From the NCBI GenBank assembly GCA_963841995.1, contig CAWJEX010000002.1, positions 186,001-250,000 of the forward strand: a stretch of 64,000 nucleotides of DNA. The letters are read 5' to 3'. The position numbers were made by a program, and so were the translations under genes. Positions 17,291-25,763 of the stretch are shown in pieces. Every line of letters begins with the position of its first letter. Positions within the stretch are counted from its first letter, which is position 1. The notes beneath the pieces were generated by a model. It had not been told where the DNA came from and searched no databases. It saw nothing but the letters and a program-made list of their open reading frames with translations. This stretch comes from DATDPM01 sp963841995 (GTDB lineage Bacteria > Pseudomonadota > Alphaproteobacteria > DATDPM01).

Positions 17291-17920
17291 TCAAATCCCT
17301 AGTGGCAGGGATTTCTTGGGACTCAATATCTTGAGAACCGGCGAAAAACTTCTGCGGTGATGCGGGGTTGGGCCATGGGCTTCGAGGGCCAGAAGATGCT
17401 CGGGCGTTCCGTAGCCGGCATTGCGGTCGAAGCCGAAGCCGGGATAGAGCAGCGCGAGTTTGGTCATGAGTTTATCGCGAGTCACCTTGGCGATGATCGA
17501 GGCGGCGGCGATCGAAAAACACAGGGCGTCGCCATCGACAATGGTGCGAACCCGGCAGGCGATCTTGGGCGCGAATTTGCCGTCGACCAATGCGAATTTC
17601 GGTGCCGGATCGAGCATCGCCACTGCCCGCCGCATCGCCAACAGTGTTGCGTGATGAATGTTGATGTGATCGATCTCGGAAACGCTCGCCGCCCCGAGGC
17701 CGATGCGCGCGCAAGTTATCAGCACCTCGAACATCGCTTCGCGCGCCGGTTTCGAAAGTTTTTTTGAATCGTCGATGCCGGCCAGAATCTCGGGCGCCAA
17801 GCGCCTGCGGTTCAAAATGATGGCGGCGGCGATGACTGGTCCGGCCAGCGGCCCGCGCCCGGCTTCATCGATCCCGGCCACGGTTCCGCGGCATTTTTCC
17901 TCGAAGGAAAAATCAGGCAT
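17291..17920 (-). CDS. rnhB: Ribonuclease HII
   Basis: A 209-residue type 2 RNase H that removes single ribonucleotides and hybrids. The motif G-I-D-E-A-G-R-G-P-L-A-G-P supplies two catalytic acids, with further acids in L-V-D-G-K and in S-I-I-A-K-V-T-R-D. Its start overlaps the end of the antiporter gene by 8 bp on the same strand, indicating an operon. The last codons form a hairpin (17293-17314). Confidence 0.95.
   Translation of the reverse strand: MPDFSFEEKCRGTVAGIDEAGRGPLAGPVIAAAIILNRRRLAPEILAGIDDSKKLSKPAREAMFEVLITCARIGLGAASVSEIDHINIHHATLLAMRRAVAMLDPAPKFALVDGKFAPKIACRVRTIVDGDALCFSIAAASIIAKVTRDKLMTKLALLYPGFGFDRNAGYGTPEHLLALEAHGPTPHHRRSFSPVLKILSPKKSLPLGI
17293..17314 (-). terminator. Hairpin at the rnhB stop, possible terminator
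   Basis: Perfect 8-bp arms AAATCCCT (17293-17300) and AGGGATTT (17307-17314) with a 6-nt loop overlap the rnhB stop codon. On the minus strand GATTTATCC follows, so the U-tract is weak. The hairpin also lies next to the DnaA box. Confidence 0.4.
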
Positions 17921-19322
17921 GGTCGGTTCCCTGAAGTGCAGGCCCGGGCGGCGCGGGCTTGGTGCTTTCTTCTTTACTCGGTTCCGATGGGGCCGCCCCC
18001 GGATCTTGAGGGAACAAATTATCCCGCGGCAAGGAACAAGGCGAAGAAGCCGGTTCGTCGCCTTGGCGGAATTCCGGTCCGATTTGTCCCCGGCTCGACC
18101 AAACCACGGAGGAGGCGAAACGGCCGAGAAAAAGCCGCAAGGTTTCCCTCCCCGACGTCACGCCGACGATCCCGATTCGGAGCAAGCGCCGCGCTGTTAG
18201 AAGCCATAACGGGCTGATGACCAGCGAAAGAGCGGTGACGGCGATGATGAGATTGCCGTCATTCGCATCGATGACGCCGCGGTCGATTCCGAAAGTGCCG
18301 AGGACGAAGGAGAACTCGCCGATTTGGGCGAGCAGAATGCCGGTGATCACCGCATGAGCCCAAGGCTGGCCGGCGGCGCGCAGGACCCCGGCGTTGAACA
18401 CGGTTTTGGCAAAAACGACGATGCAGAGGATGAGAAGAACGTGAAGCGCATTGGCGGCGATGAAGGGAATATCGATGAGCAAGCCGATAGAGAGAAAAAA
18501 GATCATTAGCAGGATGCTTTGAATTGGCTGAATGCTGCGGAGCATCGCCGGGCGTTCGGTGCTGTTGCCGATCACGAGCCCGGCCAGAAACGCGCCATAG
18601 GCCGGCGACAAGCCGGCAAGACCGGTCAGGGCGGCGGCGCCAAAGCAAATCGCCAGGCCGCGCAAGGGCGTTAGATCGGGATGCCCGGCGGTGAAATGGG
18701 AAAGCGGCAGGCGGATTTTCTTCCGTCCGCTCAAATAGGCGATGAGCAAAGCGAGGAAGCCGACCGCAAACGCGATTTTGAGGATGGCCAGGGGATCGGG
18801 CGTTTTGCCCGAGAGGCTGCCGGCAATCAGCATCATCGGAACGAAAGCGAGATCCTGGGCGATCAAGACGCCGATCGTGATCTGGGCGACCGGTGTCCGG
18901 AGGATGTTCATGCCTTCCAGCATCTTGATGACGACGGCGGTGCTGGAGAGGGCGAAGATGAAGCCGAGCAGAACGGCCAGGCCCAAGGGCCAGCCGAAAA
19001 GCGGCGCCAGCGCCAGAGTGATGCCGACGCTGCCGGCGATTTGCAGAAGGGTGGCGATGACCGCGGTGCGCCAGACCCCGCGAAATCCGCGCAAAGACAG
19101 CTCCATCCCCACCAGGAACAAGAGCAGAAGCACGCCGAGATCGGCGAATTTGGAAACGGCGGGGCGGTCGGTGATGAGCGAAAAGCCGGATGGGCCGAGA
19201 ACGACGCCGGCGACGATGTAGCCAACGACGGCAGGCTGGCGGAGCCCCGTCATCACCGCGCCGCAAGCGACGGCAACCAGTGCGGCAATCGCCAGATGGG
19301 TGAGCTCGGCTAAGCCGGTCAT
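17913..19322 (-). CDS. Kef/CPA2-type cation:proton antiporter, no RCK domain
   Basis: A 469-residue membrane protein with about 12 hydrophobic helices typical of the Na/H exchanger (CPA2) family: V-G-Y-I-V-A-G-V-V-L-G-P-S-G-F near the start, F-A-L-S-S-T-A-V-V-I-K and D-L-A-F-V-P-M-M in the transport core. A cytoplasmic TrkA-N/RCK regulatory domain, present in KefB/KefC, is absent; a Pro/Ser-rich tail of about 70 residues ends the protein instead. It probably exchanges K or Na for protons. It is the first gene of a two-gene unit with rnhB. Confidence 0.85.
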   Translation of the reverse strand: MTGLAELTHLAIAALVAVACGAVMTGLRQPAVVGYIVAGVVLGPSGFSLITDRPAVSKFADLGVLLLLFLVGMELSLRGFRGVWRTAVIATLLQIAGSVGITLALAPLFGWPLGLAVLLGFIFALSSTAVVIKMLEGMNILRTPVAQITIGVLIAQDLAFVPMMLIAGSLSGKTPDPLAILKIAFAVGFLALLIAYLSGRKKIRLPLSHFTAGHPDLTPLRGLAICFGAAALTGLAGLSPAYGAFLAGLVIGNSTERPAMLRSIQPIQSILLMIFFLSIGLLIDIPFIAANALHVLLILCIVVFAKTVFNAGVLRAAGQPWAHAVITGILLAQIGEFSFVLGTFGIDRGVIDANDGNLIIAVTALSLVISPLWLLTARRLLRIGIVGVTSGRETLRLFLGRFASSVVWSSRGQIGPEFRQGDEPASSPCSLPRDNLFPQDPGAAPSEPSKEESTKPAPPGPALQGTDHA

Positions 19323-19331
19323 GGGCCGAAT

Positions 19332-19639
19332 CTAGAGCATGATCTTGTCAGTTGGAACCGGCTGCGCCGGAAGTATTTTGCGCCGCCGGCAGGAGAAGGG
19401 CGTAGCGGGACTACGGGCAAGCCTTTCGACGAACCCGCGGCGGCAAAAGACCCCGGCCCTCTGGGTTGCGCCTTGGCGGGCGCCCGCGGCGTTGCGCCGC
19501 CCCGCCGGCTTTGCCGGCAAACGTTTGCGTGCAAAGCGCGCTGGGCCGATGCTCCACATCGCCCGTCACGGCGCGCCTGGCGGATCGCCGCGCCAAAAGC
19601 GCAACATAGCCGATTCGAACTGACAAGATCATGCTCTAG
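19332..19639. mobile_element. MITE-like repeat element with 22-bp perfect terminal inverted repeats
   Basis: The 308-bp segment begins at 19332 with CTAGAGCATGATCTTGTC and ends at 19639 with its exact reverse complement; the match covers 22 bp at each end (19332-19353 and 19618-19639). It fills most of the gap between the antiporter and radical SAM genes. I see no transposase and treat the open frames inside it as non-coding. The AGAGCATGATC end resembles intergenic repeats common in Rhizobiales and relatives (from memory). Confidence 0.75.
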
Positions 19640-19707
19640 CACAGCAATTCAGGCTCACCAAAGTTCGGGCCCGTGGGAACGCCGGATAAACTGTGCGACT
19701 GCGGAAT

Positions 19708-20832
19708 CTAAAACAGCGAAAACTGCGCGCTGTCTTTGACCGGGTGCTTGAACTGGCTGGTATCGAGCGTAGGCCCGCGCCTGGGAATGCCGAAGCGCTC
19801 GCGGGCCAGACGGAAGCGCTTGGCGATCATTTCGGCATAAGGCCCGGTGCCGCGCATCCGGCTGCCGAAATTGGGATCGTTGAGCCGGCCGCCCCGGACC
19901 TCGCGGATCAGAGTTTCCACATGAGACGCGCGAAGCGGCACATGGGTGTTGAGCCATTCGCAGAACAAATCTTTGATCTCGTAGGGCAGGCGAATGATGG
20001 TGAAGCCGGCGGTTTGAACTTTGGCCTCTGCGGCCTTTTCCAAGATCGGCTCGATCTCGTGATCGGTGAGGCCGGGGATGATGGGGGCGACCATGATGCC
20101 CGTCGGCACGCCGGCATCGTGGAGGACGCGGATGGCGGCGAGCCTTTTTTCCGGTGTCGCGGCGCGGGGCTCCATGCGGCGCGCGAGATTGCGGTCTAGG
20201 GTGGTAATCGAAACGAAGGCGCAGGCGAGCCCGCGTTTGGCCATCGGCACCAGGATGTCGATATCGCGCAGAATCAATGCGGACTTGGTGACGATCGAAA
20301 CCGGGTGCCCGCATTCCGAAAGGACGGCGAGGATCTTCCGGGTGATCTGCCGCTCCCGCTCGATCGGCTGATAGGGATCGGTATTGGTGCCCATGGCGAT
20401 GCCGCCGTCGCAGACATAGCGGGGATTCGCCAATTCCTTGCGGAGCAGTTTGTCGGCGTCGCTCTTGGCAAATAGCTTCGATTCGAAATCGAGGCCGGTC
20501 GATAGCCCGAAATAGCCGTGGCTTGGCCGAGCGAAGCAATAGATGCAGCCATGTTCGCAGCCGCGATAGGGATTGATCGAAGACCCGAAACCGATATCCG
20601 GCGAATCGTTGCGGCAGATGACGCTGCGGCTCTTGTCTTCGGTAACGCTGGTGCGGAGCGGCGGCGGCGTCCAATCCGCGTCCGCGACCAGGTCCCAGCC
20701 GTCGTCGAATGCGGCGCGGGTGTTCGGCTCAAGACGCCCGGCCGGATTGCTGACGGCGCCGCGGCCTTTTCTCGGTCCGTCCTTATTCTGGCCGTCCCTA
20801 TTCCGTTCGTCTTTTCGGGGCTGGTTCGGCAT
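19708..20832 (-). CDS. PA0069-family radical SAM protein (SplB-like)
   Basis: This protein (about 374 aa) carries the radical SAM cluster motif in G-C-E-H-G-C-I-Y-C-F-A-R-P (CxxxCxxC), within P-Y-R-G-C, as in the PA0069/Rv2578c family related to spore photoproduct lyase SplB. The substrate is unknown. The best start is the ATG at 20832 (M-P-N-Q-P-R-K-D-E-R-N), after which a basic, low-complexity leader precedes the domain. It is divergent from the glycosyltransferase gene starting at 20904. Confidence 0.88.
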   Translation of the reverse strand: MPNQPRKDERNRDGQNKDGPRKGRGAVSNPAGRLEPNTRAAFDDGWDLVADADWTPPPLRTSVTEDKSRSVICRNDSPDIGFGSSINPYRGCEHGCIYCFARPSHGYFGLSTGLDFESKLFAKSDADKLLRKELANPRYVCDGGIAMGTNTDPYQPIERERQITRKILAVLSECGHPVSIVTKSALILRDIDILVPMAKRGLACAFVSITTLDRNLARRMEPRAATPEKRLAAIRVLHDAGVPTGIMVAPIIPGLTDHEIEPILEKAAEAKVQTAGFTIIRLPYEIKDLFCEWLNTHVPLRASHVETLIREVRGGRLNDPNFGSRMRGTGPYAEMIAKRFRLARERFGIPRRGPTLDTSQFKHPVKDSAQFSLF

Positions 20833-20903
20833 GAAAAGGAGTGTGCCGCCGGCATCAGAACATTTCAAGAACAAACGACGTACCTTGGTATGATGGGAGA
20901 ATC

Positions 20904-21599
20904 ATGCCCGGAATAGCGAACGAAAACATCCGGCTGTCAGTCCTTATCCCGACCTTGAACGCGGCCGCAGAGCTTCGGCGCTGTCTCCGTGCGGTGAATC
21001 TGGCGGGTCGGTTCGAGATCGTCGTTGCCGATGGCGGGTCCCGCGACGCGACGATCGACTTGGCCAAGCGGCTTGGCGCCAGGGTCGTGTCTTGCGAGGC
21101 GGGGCGCGGCGCGCAGCTTGCGGCGGGGGCCGCGCAAAGCAGCGGCGATTGGCTGCTCTTCCTTCATGCCGATACCGTGCTCATCCCCGGCTGGCGCGCC
21201 GAGGTGATGCGGTTCATCGCCAATCCGGAAAATACCCAACGCGCTGCCGCGTTTCGATTCGCGCTCGATGATGAATCGAAATCGGCGCGCCGGCTGGAAG
21301 CGGCCGTCGATTGGCGGTGCCGCGTCTTCGGTCTCGCTTACGGTGATCAGGGGTTATTGATCGCCCGGCGGTTCTATGACGAGCTCGGCGGATTTCGCCC
21401 GCTGCCGCTGATGGAAGATTTGGACCTGATTCGGCGCATCGGGCGCAAGCGGCTGGCCATGCTGAACACCGCGGCGGTGACTTCCGCGGCGCGTTACCGC
21501 AAACAGGGATATATCCTTCGCCCCCTTCGCAATATGCTTTGCCTGATGCTCTATTTTCTCGGCGCGCCGATGCACCTGATCCTCTGGCTCTATGGCTGA
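20904..21599 (+). CDS. TIGR04283-family glycosyltransferase (GT2)
   Basis: From the ATG at 20904 (GGGAGA upstream) the protein has the GT-A start L-S-V-L-I-P-T-L-N-A-A-A-E-L and the nucleotide-sugar/metal motif L-F-L-H-A-D-T, with a C-terminal hydrophobic helix (M-L-C-L-M-L-Y-F-L-G-A-P). Together with the next gene it forms the pair named in databases as arsenosugar biosynthesis glycosyltransferases TIGR04283/TIGR04282; an arsenic role is not shown for most members. It overlaps the next gene by 8 bp. Confidence 0.88.
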   Translation: MPGIANENIRLSVLIPTLNAAAELRRCLRAVNLAGRFEIVVADGGSRDATIDLAKRLGARVVSCEAGRGAQLAAGAAQSSGDWLLFLHADTVLIPGWRAEVMRFIANPENTQRAAAFRFALDDESKSARRLEAAVDWRCRVFGLAYGDQGLLIARRFYDELGGFRPLPLMEDLDLIRRIGRKRLAMLNTAAVTSAARYRKQGYILRPLRNMLCLMLYFLGAPMHLILWLYG

Positions 21600-22251
21600 G
21601 ACGCGGATGATCCGATCCCGGCTGCCGGAAAACCGGCTGGTCATTTTTCTGAAACAGCCGCAACGTGCCCGCGTCAAAAAACGGCTCGCCGCGGGAATTG
21701 GCGATGGCGCCGCCGTTTCGTTTTATCGGCAAATGATCGGAACGACGTTGCGTTCGACACGCAATCCGCGTTGGCGGACGGCGCTGGCGATAACGCCGGA
21801 CCGCCGGCGTTCCTGGTTGCGCCGGTTTGGGTTGCGCCGGTTTGGGTTGCGCCGGTTTGGAAAGAAAAATTTCGATGTCGTGCCGCAAGGTTCGGGAAAT
21901 CTAGGCGATCGCATGGCGCGCACGATTCAAAAACTGGCGCCTTCGCATGTTCTCATCGTCGGCACCGATATTCCGGGATTGAACGCCGGGATTATCGCCC
22001 GTGCGTTCAGGCTTCTACGCTGTCACGATGCGGTATTCGGTCCGGCGGTCGATGGCGGATTTTGGCTGGTCGGGCTCGCCAAACCGCAACAAGCAAGGCG
22101 AATTTTCGACAAGGTGCGATGGTCGACGGAATTCGCGCTTCACGACGTTCGCAAAAATTTTCCTCCGAAGGCGCGGATCGCCTTGGTCGACAAGCTCGAC
22201 GATGTCGACGACGAATCGGCTTACCGGCGCTTCTTGGCCGCTTGCCGCTGA
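21592..22251 (+). CDS. TIGR04282-family glycosyltransferase (DUF2064)
   Basis: A 219-residue nucleotidyl/glycosyltransferase-like protein: V-I-F-L-K-Q-P-x-R-A-R-V-K-K-R-L-A at the start, V-G-T-D-I-P-G-L and F-G-P-A-V-D-G-G-F-W-L-V-G-L further on, all typical of DUF2064. Residues 77-90 contain an R-R-F-G-L repeat caused by a 15-bp tandem duplication. Its 3' end overlaps the convergent moaB gene by 31 bp. It is translationally coupled to the preceding glycosyltransferase. Confidence 0.88.
   Translation: MAETRMIRSRLPENRLVIFLKQPQRARVKKRLAAGIGDGAAVSFYRQMIGTTLRSTRNPRWRTALAITPDRRRSWLRRFGLRRFGLRRFGKKNFDVVPQGSGNLGDRMARTIQKLAPSHVLIVGTDIPGLNAGIIARAFRLLRCHDAVFGPAVDGGFWLVGLAKPQQARRIFDKVRWSTEFALHDVRKNFPPKARIALVDKLDDVDDESAYRRFLAACR
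21816..21860 (+). repeat. Three perfect 15-bp tandem repeats inside the TIGR04282 gene
   Basis: GTTGCGCCGGTTTGG occurs three times head to tail (21816, 21831, 21846), adding in-frame R-R-F-G-L units just before the conserved D-x-P region. Copy number may vary between strains. Confidence 0.9.
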
Positions 22252-22802
22252 AGGCGCTTGGCCTTCATTTTTTCGCCTTCCAAAAGGCGCGGCATCATTT
22301 CGACCAGATTGCAGGGACGAAGCCTCGAATCGAGCTGCCAGCGGAGAATGTCGTCCCAGGCATCGCGGCAGGCGCCGGGCGAGCCGGGCAGGGCAAAAAG
22401 ATAAGTGCGCTTGGCAACCCCGGCGCTGGCCCGGGATTCGATGGTCGAGGTCTTGATCTTCTGATAGCTCAATGCTCGGAACAGCTCGCCGAAACCGGCG
22501 ATCTCTTTTTCATAGACGGAGGCGAAGGCTTCGGGAGTCACGTCGCGCCCGGTAAGGCCGGTGCCGCCGGTCGCGATCACCACATCGATCTTGGGATTGG
22601 CGATCCATTTCTTGAGCTGGGCGACGATCGCTTTTTTTTCGTCGCGGACGATGGCGCGAGCCGCCAGACGGTGGCCGGCCGCCGCGATGCGCTCGACGAG
22701 CACGCCGCCGGAGCGGTCGTCGTCGATCGTTCGCGTATCGGAAACGGTGAGAATGGCGATGGCGACCGGAACGAAGGTCCTGGTTTCGTCGATCCCTACC
22801 AT
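22221..22802 (-). CDS. moaB: Molybdenum cofactor biosynthesis protein MoaB
   Basis: A 193-residue MoCF-domain protein with I-L-T-V-S-D-T-R-T, the ligand-binding I-A-T-G-G-T-G-L-T-G-R-D-V-T and F-A-L-P-G-S-P-G-A. MoaB/MogA-type proteins adenylylate molybdopterin. The last 20 residues are a Lys/Arg-rich tail. Its end overlaps the opposing glycosyltransferase gene. It lies 11 bp downstream of the slt gene on the same strand. Confidence 0.93.
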   Translation of the reverse strand: MVGIDETRTFVPVAIAILTVSDTRTIDDDRSGGVLVERIAAAGHRLAARAIVRDEKKAIVAQLKKWIANPKIDVVIATGGTGLTGRDVTPEAFASVYEKEIAGFGELFRALSYQKIKTSTIESRASAGVAKRTYLFALPGSPGACRDAWDDILRWQLDSRLRPCNLVEMMPRLLEGEKMKAKRLQRQAAKKRR

Positions 22803-22813
22803 TTTTTGCTCGC

Positions 22814-24703
22814 TTATTCTCGGCCGTCCTGGGCCACTTTAACATCGCGCCTATCCAGCGCCGAATAAACCGGCCATAGCCCAGCGGCGACCGTATCGAG
22901 GGAGGGGGTCGGCTGGCCAAGATGCAGCTCGTAAACCCACATATTGGCCATTACCCGTTCGACGAAGCCGCGGGTCTCGCGGGACGGAATTGATTCGATG
23001 AAGAGGAGCGGGTCGCCATGGTTGTCGATTTTGCGCTGCCATTCGGCGAGCTTGGCCGGGCCACCGTTATAGGCTGCGGCGAGCAGCAACAGGTCACCAT
23101 GCACCGCATCGTCTTCAAGCAGATGGGCGAGATATTTCTGGCCCATCGTAATGTTGGTATTGGGATCGAACAGCTCGTAGTCCTCGTCCACCTCGCCGTC
23201 GGCGACGTAATCGACGATGAATTTGGCGGTGCCGGGCATGATCTGCATCAGCCCGCGAGCACCGGCGGAGCTTTGGGCCCCGGCGTCGAAGCGCGATTCT
23301 TGCCGGATCACCGCAAATAGCAAAGCGCGATCGAGGGAATAGCCGCCCGCCGGCTGCCAAGCCGGGACGGGATAAAGGGCGGCGTCGCTGATGCCGTTGC
23401 CATTGCGCACCTGTTCGACGCCGATCCGCATGGCAAGCCCCGGAAATTCGCCGTGCAGCGCGAGGGCAAAAATCGCATCGGTAAGTTGGGGATCGGCGGA
23501 GGCGTATAATTTCCTGAGCTCGCTTTCGGCCCGGTGCTGTTCACCGGTTTGGACCAAGGCGAGGGCCCGCGTTCCGCCCGCCATGTCGGTGACCCGTTGG
23601 AGGGCCGCGGAATTGAGGATGGGTGCCGACCAGTCGAAGTCGAAATCCATGCCCAAGGCGCGGCGCGCCAGCAATCCGTAGAAGCTTCGGCCCTGCTCCG
23701 CGGCGATTAGCAACCAATGACTGACCTCGGCGGGGTGGCGGGTGACCAGATTGGCCCGCGCCGCCCAGAAGCCGGCGGCGGCGATGTCCCATTTCGAGGC
23801 ATAGGGCGATTTGGCTACCGCTTCAAAATGTTTGGTCGCCAGTTCGAACCGGTTCAATCGCCAGGCCGCGATCCCGGCGGTCCAATGGGCCGCAGGCAAC
23901 TTGGAACGTTGGGCGGCGGCTTCGGCGGCATCCAGCGCGTCCTCATCCTTGCCATAGGCGAAGTAACCGGCGGCGATATCGGCGAGCGAATCGTCGACTT
24001 CGGCCGGGTCGAGCAGGCGCTGGGCTTCCGCGGTATCGAGCAGCTGCTTGGCCCCGGTCGGCCAACCGGCGCGGATGCGGCTGCGGATCCGCGATTTCAA
24101 AACTTCTGCCTTGCGTTCGTCCGCCTCGCTCAAATTAGCCCGTTCGTGACGCGGCAATTCGGCCTCGGAGCCGAAATCGGCCGCTCCCAATCCCGCCAAA
24201 TACCCGCCGGTCGGCCGGGGCAGCGGCTTTGCATTCTTGACCTTGCGCTTCAACGCTAGTGCATAGATCTGCGGCGCTTCGGGAAGATCGAGATATTTGG
24301 CCAGCCACTCCGCAAGCTCGGGCCGGGTCGCATGATAGAGACGGGGATGCAAATAGCGCTGGGCCAGAACGTGGCCGATCAAAAGCTTGTTTTCCAGCTT
24401 GGCGATTTCCCCATCGGCGGCGCGCCAATTGCCTTCCCGCTCGACGGCGAAGATCTGCCGGTAACGCTCCGCATCCGCCTCGGACAAGGGTTTGGGCAGT
24501 TCCGATATTGTCGAGGAGGGTGGTTGGGAAGAGAAGGACTGGGTGGGGGAGGCATCGGGTGCCGGGCTGCTGGCTGTCCCATCGACGGCGGCGAAAGCCG
24601 TTGGCGGCGCCAAGCCAAGCGATAAGGCGCCAAAGAATAGGATTCCTGCGGACAGGAATAGGGGGACGCACCATCCCCCGCAGAGTCTCTTTACCGCCCC
24701 CAT
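22814..24703 (-). CDS. slt: Soluble lytic murein transglycosylase
   Basis: This periplasmic enzyme cleaves peptidoglycan to 1,6-anhydro products. A signal peptide (V-P-L-F-L-S-A-G-I-L-F-F-G-A-L-S) is followed by a long alpha-helical superhelix and the C-terminal SLT domain: catalytic Glu in V-I-R-Q-E-S-R-F-D, then S-S-A-G-A-R-G-L-M-Q-I-M-P-G-T-A and A-A-Y-N-G-G-P. The ATG at 24703 is preferred over the TTG at 24742 because it puts the basic signal-peptide head first. Confidence 0.93.
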   Translation of the reverse strand: MGAVKRLCGGWCVPLFLSAGILFFGALSLGLAPPTAFAAVDGTASSPAPDASPTQSFSSQPPSSTISELPKPLSEADAERYRQIFAVEREGNWRAADGEIAKLENKLLIGHVLAQRYLHPRLYHATRPELAEWLAKYLDLPEAPQIYALALKRKVKNAKPLPRPTGGYLAGLGAADFGSEAELPRHERANLSEADERKAEVLKSRIRSRIRAGWPTGAKQLLDTAEAQRLLDPAEVDDSLADIAAGYFAYGKDEDALDAAEAAAQRSKLPAAHWTAGIAAWRLNRFELATKHFEAVAKSPYASKWDIAAAGFWAARANLVTRHPAEVSHWLLIAAEQGRSFYGLLARRALGMDFDFDWSAPILNSAALQRVTDMAGGTRALALVQTGEQHRAESELRKLYASADPQLTDAIFALALHGEFPGLAMRIGVEQVRNGNGISDAALYPVPAWQPAGGYSLDRALLFAVIRQESRFDAGAQSSAGARGLMQIMPGTAKFIVDYVADGEVDEDYELFDPNTNITMGQKYLAHLLEDDAVHGDLLLLAAAYNGGPAKLAEWQRKIDNHGDPLLFIESIPSRETRGFVERVMANMWVYELHLGQPTPSLDTVAAGLWPVYSALDRRDVKVAQDGRE

Positions 24704-24785
24704 GCCGCGTTGATACCGGCTGAATGCCCCTGAGGCAAGCAAAAGGGCAGTGAATCCCCGATCAATCAGGCGGGTAATCAGGTGA

Positions 24786-25640
24786 TCAGTTGCGGGGCGA
24801 AACCGTGGCCAGACGGTCCTTCAGGGCCAGGAAATCCTGCCAGGCTTGGCGCTTTTGCCCTGGTGACCGCAGCAAATAGGCGGGGTGGAAGGTGGCAAGC
24901 GCCGGCACCGGCCGGGCGAGGCCTGGGGTCGAATAATTGAACCAGCGGCCGCGAAGCCTCATGATCCCCTCGCTCCGGGCAAGGAGGGTTTTGGCGGCGG
25001 TCCCGCCCAGCAGCACCAGGACTTCCGGCGAGACCAGTTCGATATGCCGCTCGACAAAGGGCAGGCAGGCGGCGATCTCCCCCGATGTCGGCTGGCGATT
25101 GCCTGGCGGCCGCCAAAACAGAATGTTGGTGATATAGGCGTGCTCGCGGTTCAGCCCGATCGCCGCCAGCATCCGGTCCAGCAATTGCCCGGCCTTGCCG
25201 ACGAAAGGCAGGCCGCGCAAGTCCTCATCGGCCCCGGGCGCCTCGCCGACGAACATCAACGGTGCCTTCGGATTGCCGTCGGCGAAGACGGTATTGGTCG
25301 CGGTGCGTTTCAGCGCGCATTCATCGAACCGGCTGACCGCCGCCCGGAGGTCGTCGAGGGTGTTGGCGGAGGCGGCGAGGGCATTGGCGCTCGCCGAAGC
25401 AATCTCCTGTGGGGCCGCTGCCGCGAATCCGGGCGAGTCCTGTTCGTAAGCAGAGGGACGCCTTGACGGCGCAACCGAACCCCGCGGCGGGGCCGCAGGG
25501 TTGTTGATCGTGGAATTGAACGGCGGCGTCACGAATTCCGACGCAGCCGGCTGGTTGTAGCGATTCTGCGGGTGCTCCGAGATCGCTTCATCGGCGCCGG
25601 CTTCGACTTGCCAGCGCAGCATTTCAAGAGGGTGAGACAA
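24786..25640 (-). CDS. Uracil-DNA glycosylase, family 4 (iron-sulfur type)
   Basis: The protein has the family-4 motif G-E-A-P-G-A-D-E-D-L-R-G-L-P-F-V-G-K-A-G-Q-L-L and the second motif H-P-A-Y-L-L-R. A C-A-L-K-R-T-A-T-N-T-V-F segment supplies part of the [4Fe-4S] ligands. It removes uracil from DNA. The first 90 residues are a Pro/Ala-rich extension of low conservation, common in alphaproteobacterial members. It is divergent from etfD. Confidence 0.92.
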   Translation of the reverse strand: MSHPLEMLRWQVEAGADEAISEHPQNRYNQPAASEFVTPPFNSTINNPAAPPRGSVAPSRRPSAYEQDSPGFAAAAPQEIASASANALAASANTLDDLRAAVSRFDECALKRTATNTVFADGNPKAPLMFVGEAPGADEDLRGLPFVGKAGQLLDRMLAAIGLNREHAYITNILFWRPPGNRQPTSGEIAACLPFVERHIELVSPEVLVLLGGTAAKTLLARSEGIMRLRGRWFNYSTPGLARPVPALATFHPAYLLRSPGQKRQAWQDFLALKDRLATVSPRN

Positions 25641-25763
25641 AGCGCCCCTATCTCGGCAGGCCGGCTCGACAGACGGCCATGTTGTGCTATGAAGCTGTCC
25701 CGCGGCAAGGCCTATCGCCGTGCTTCATGCCGGACCACAGGCAAACGAGCAACGAGGGAAATC

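Noticed and set aside
19339..19632. Overlapping frames inside the 308-bp repeat element
   Set aside because: They are composed of the repeat itself with low-complexity Arg/Ala runs and no ribosome site; treated as non-coding.
21816..21860. Short tandem repeat considered as a CRISPR-like array
   Set aside because: The units are directly adjacent, with no spacers, and lie in frame inside a gene. No CRISPR array was seen in the window.
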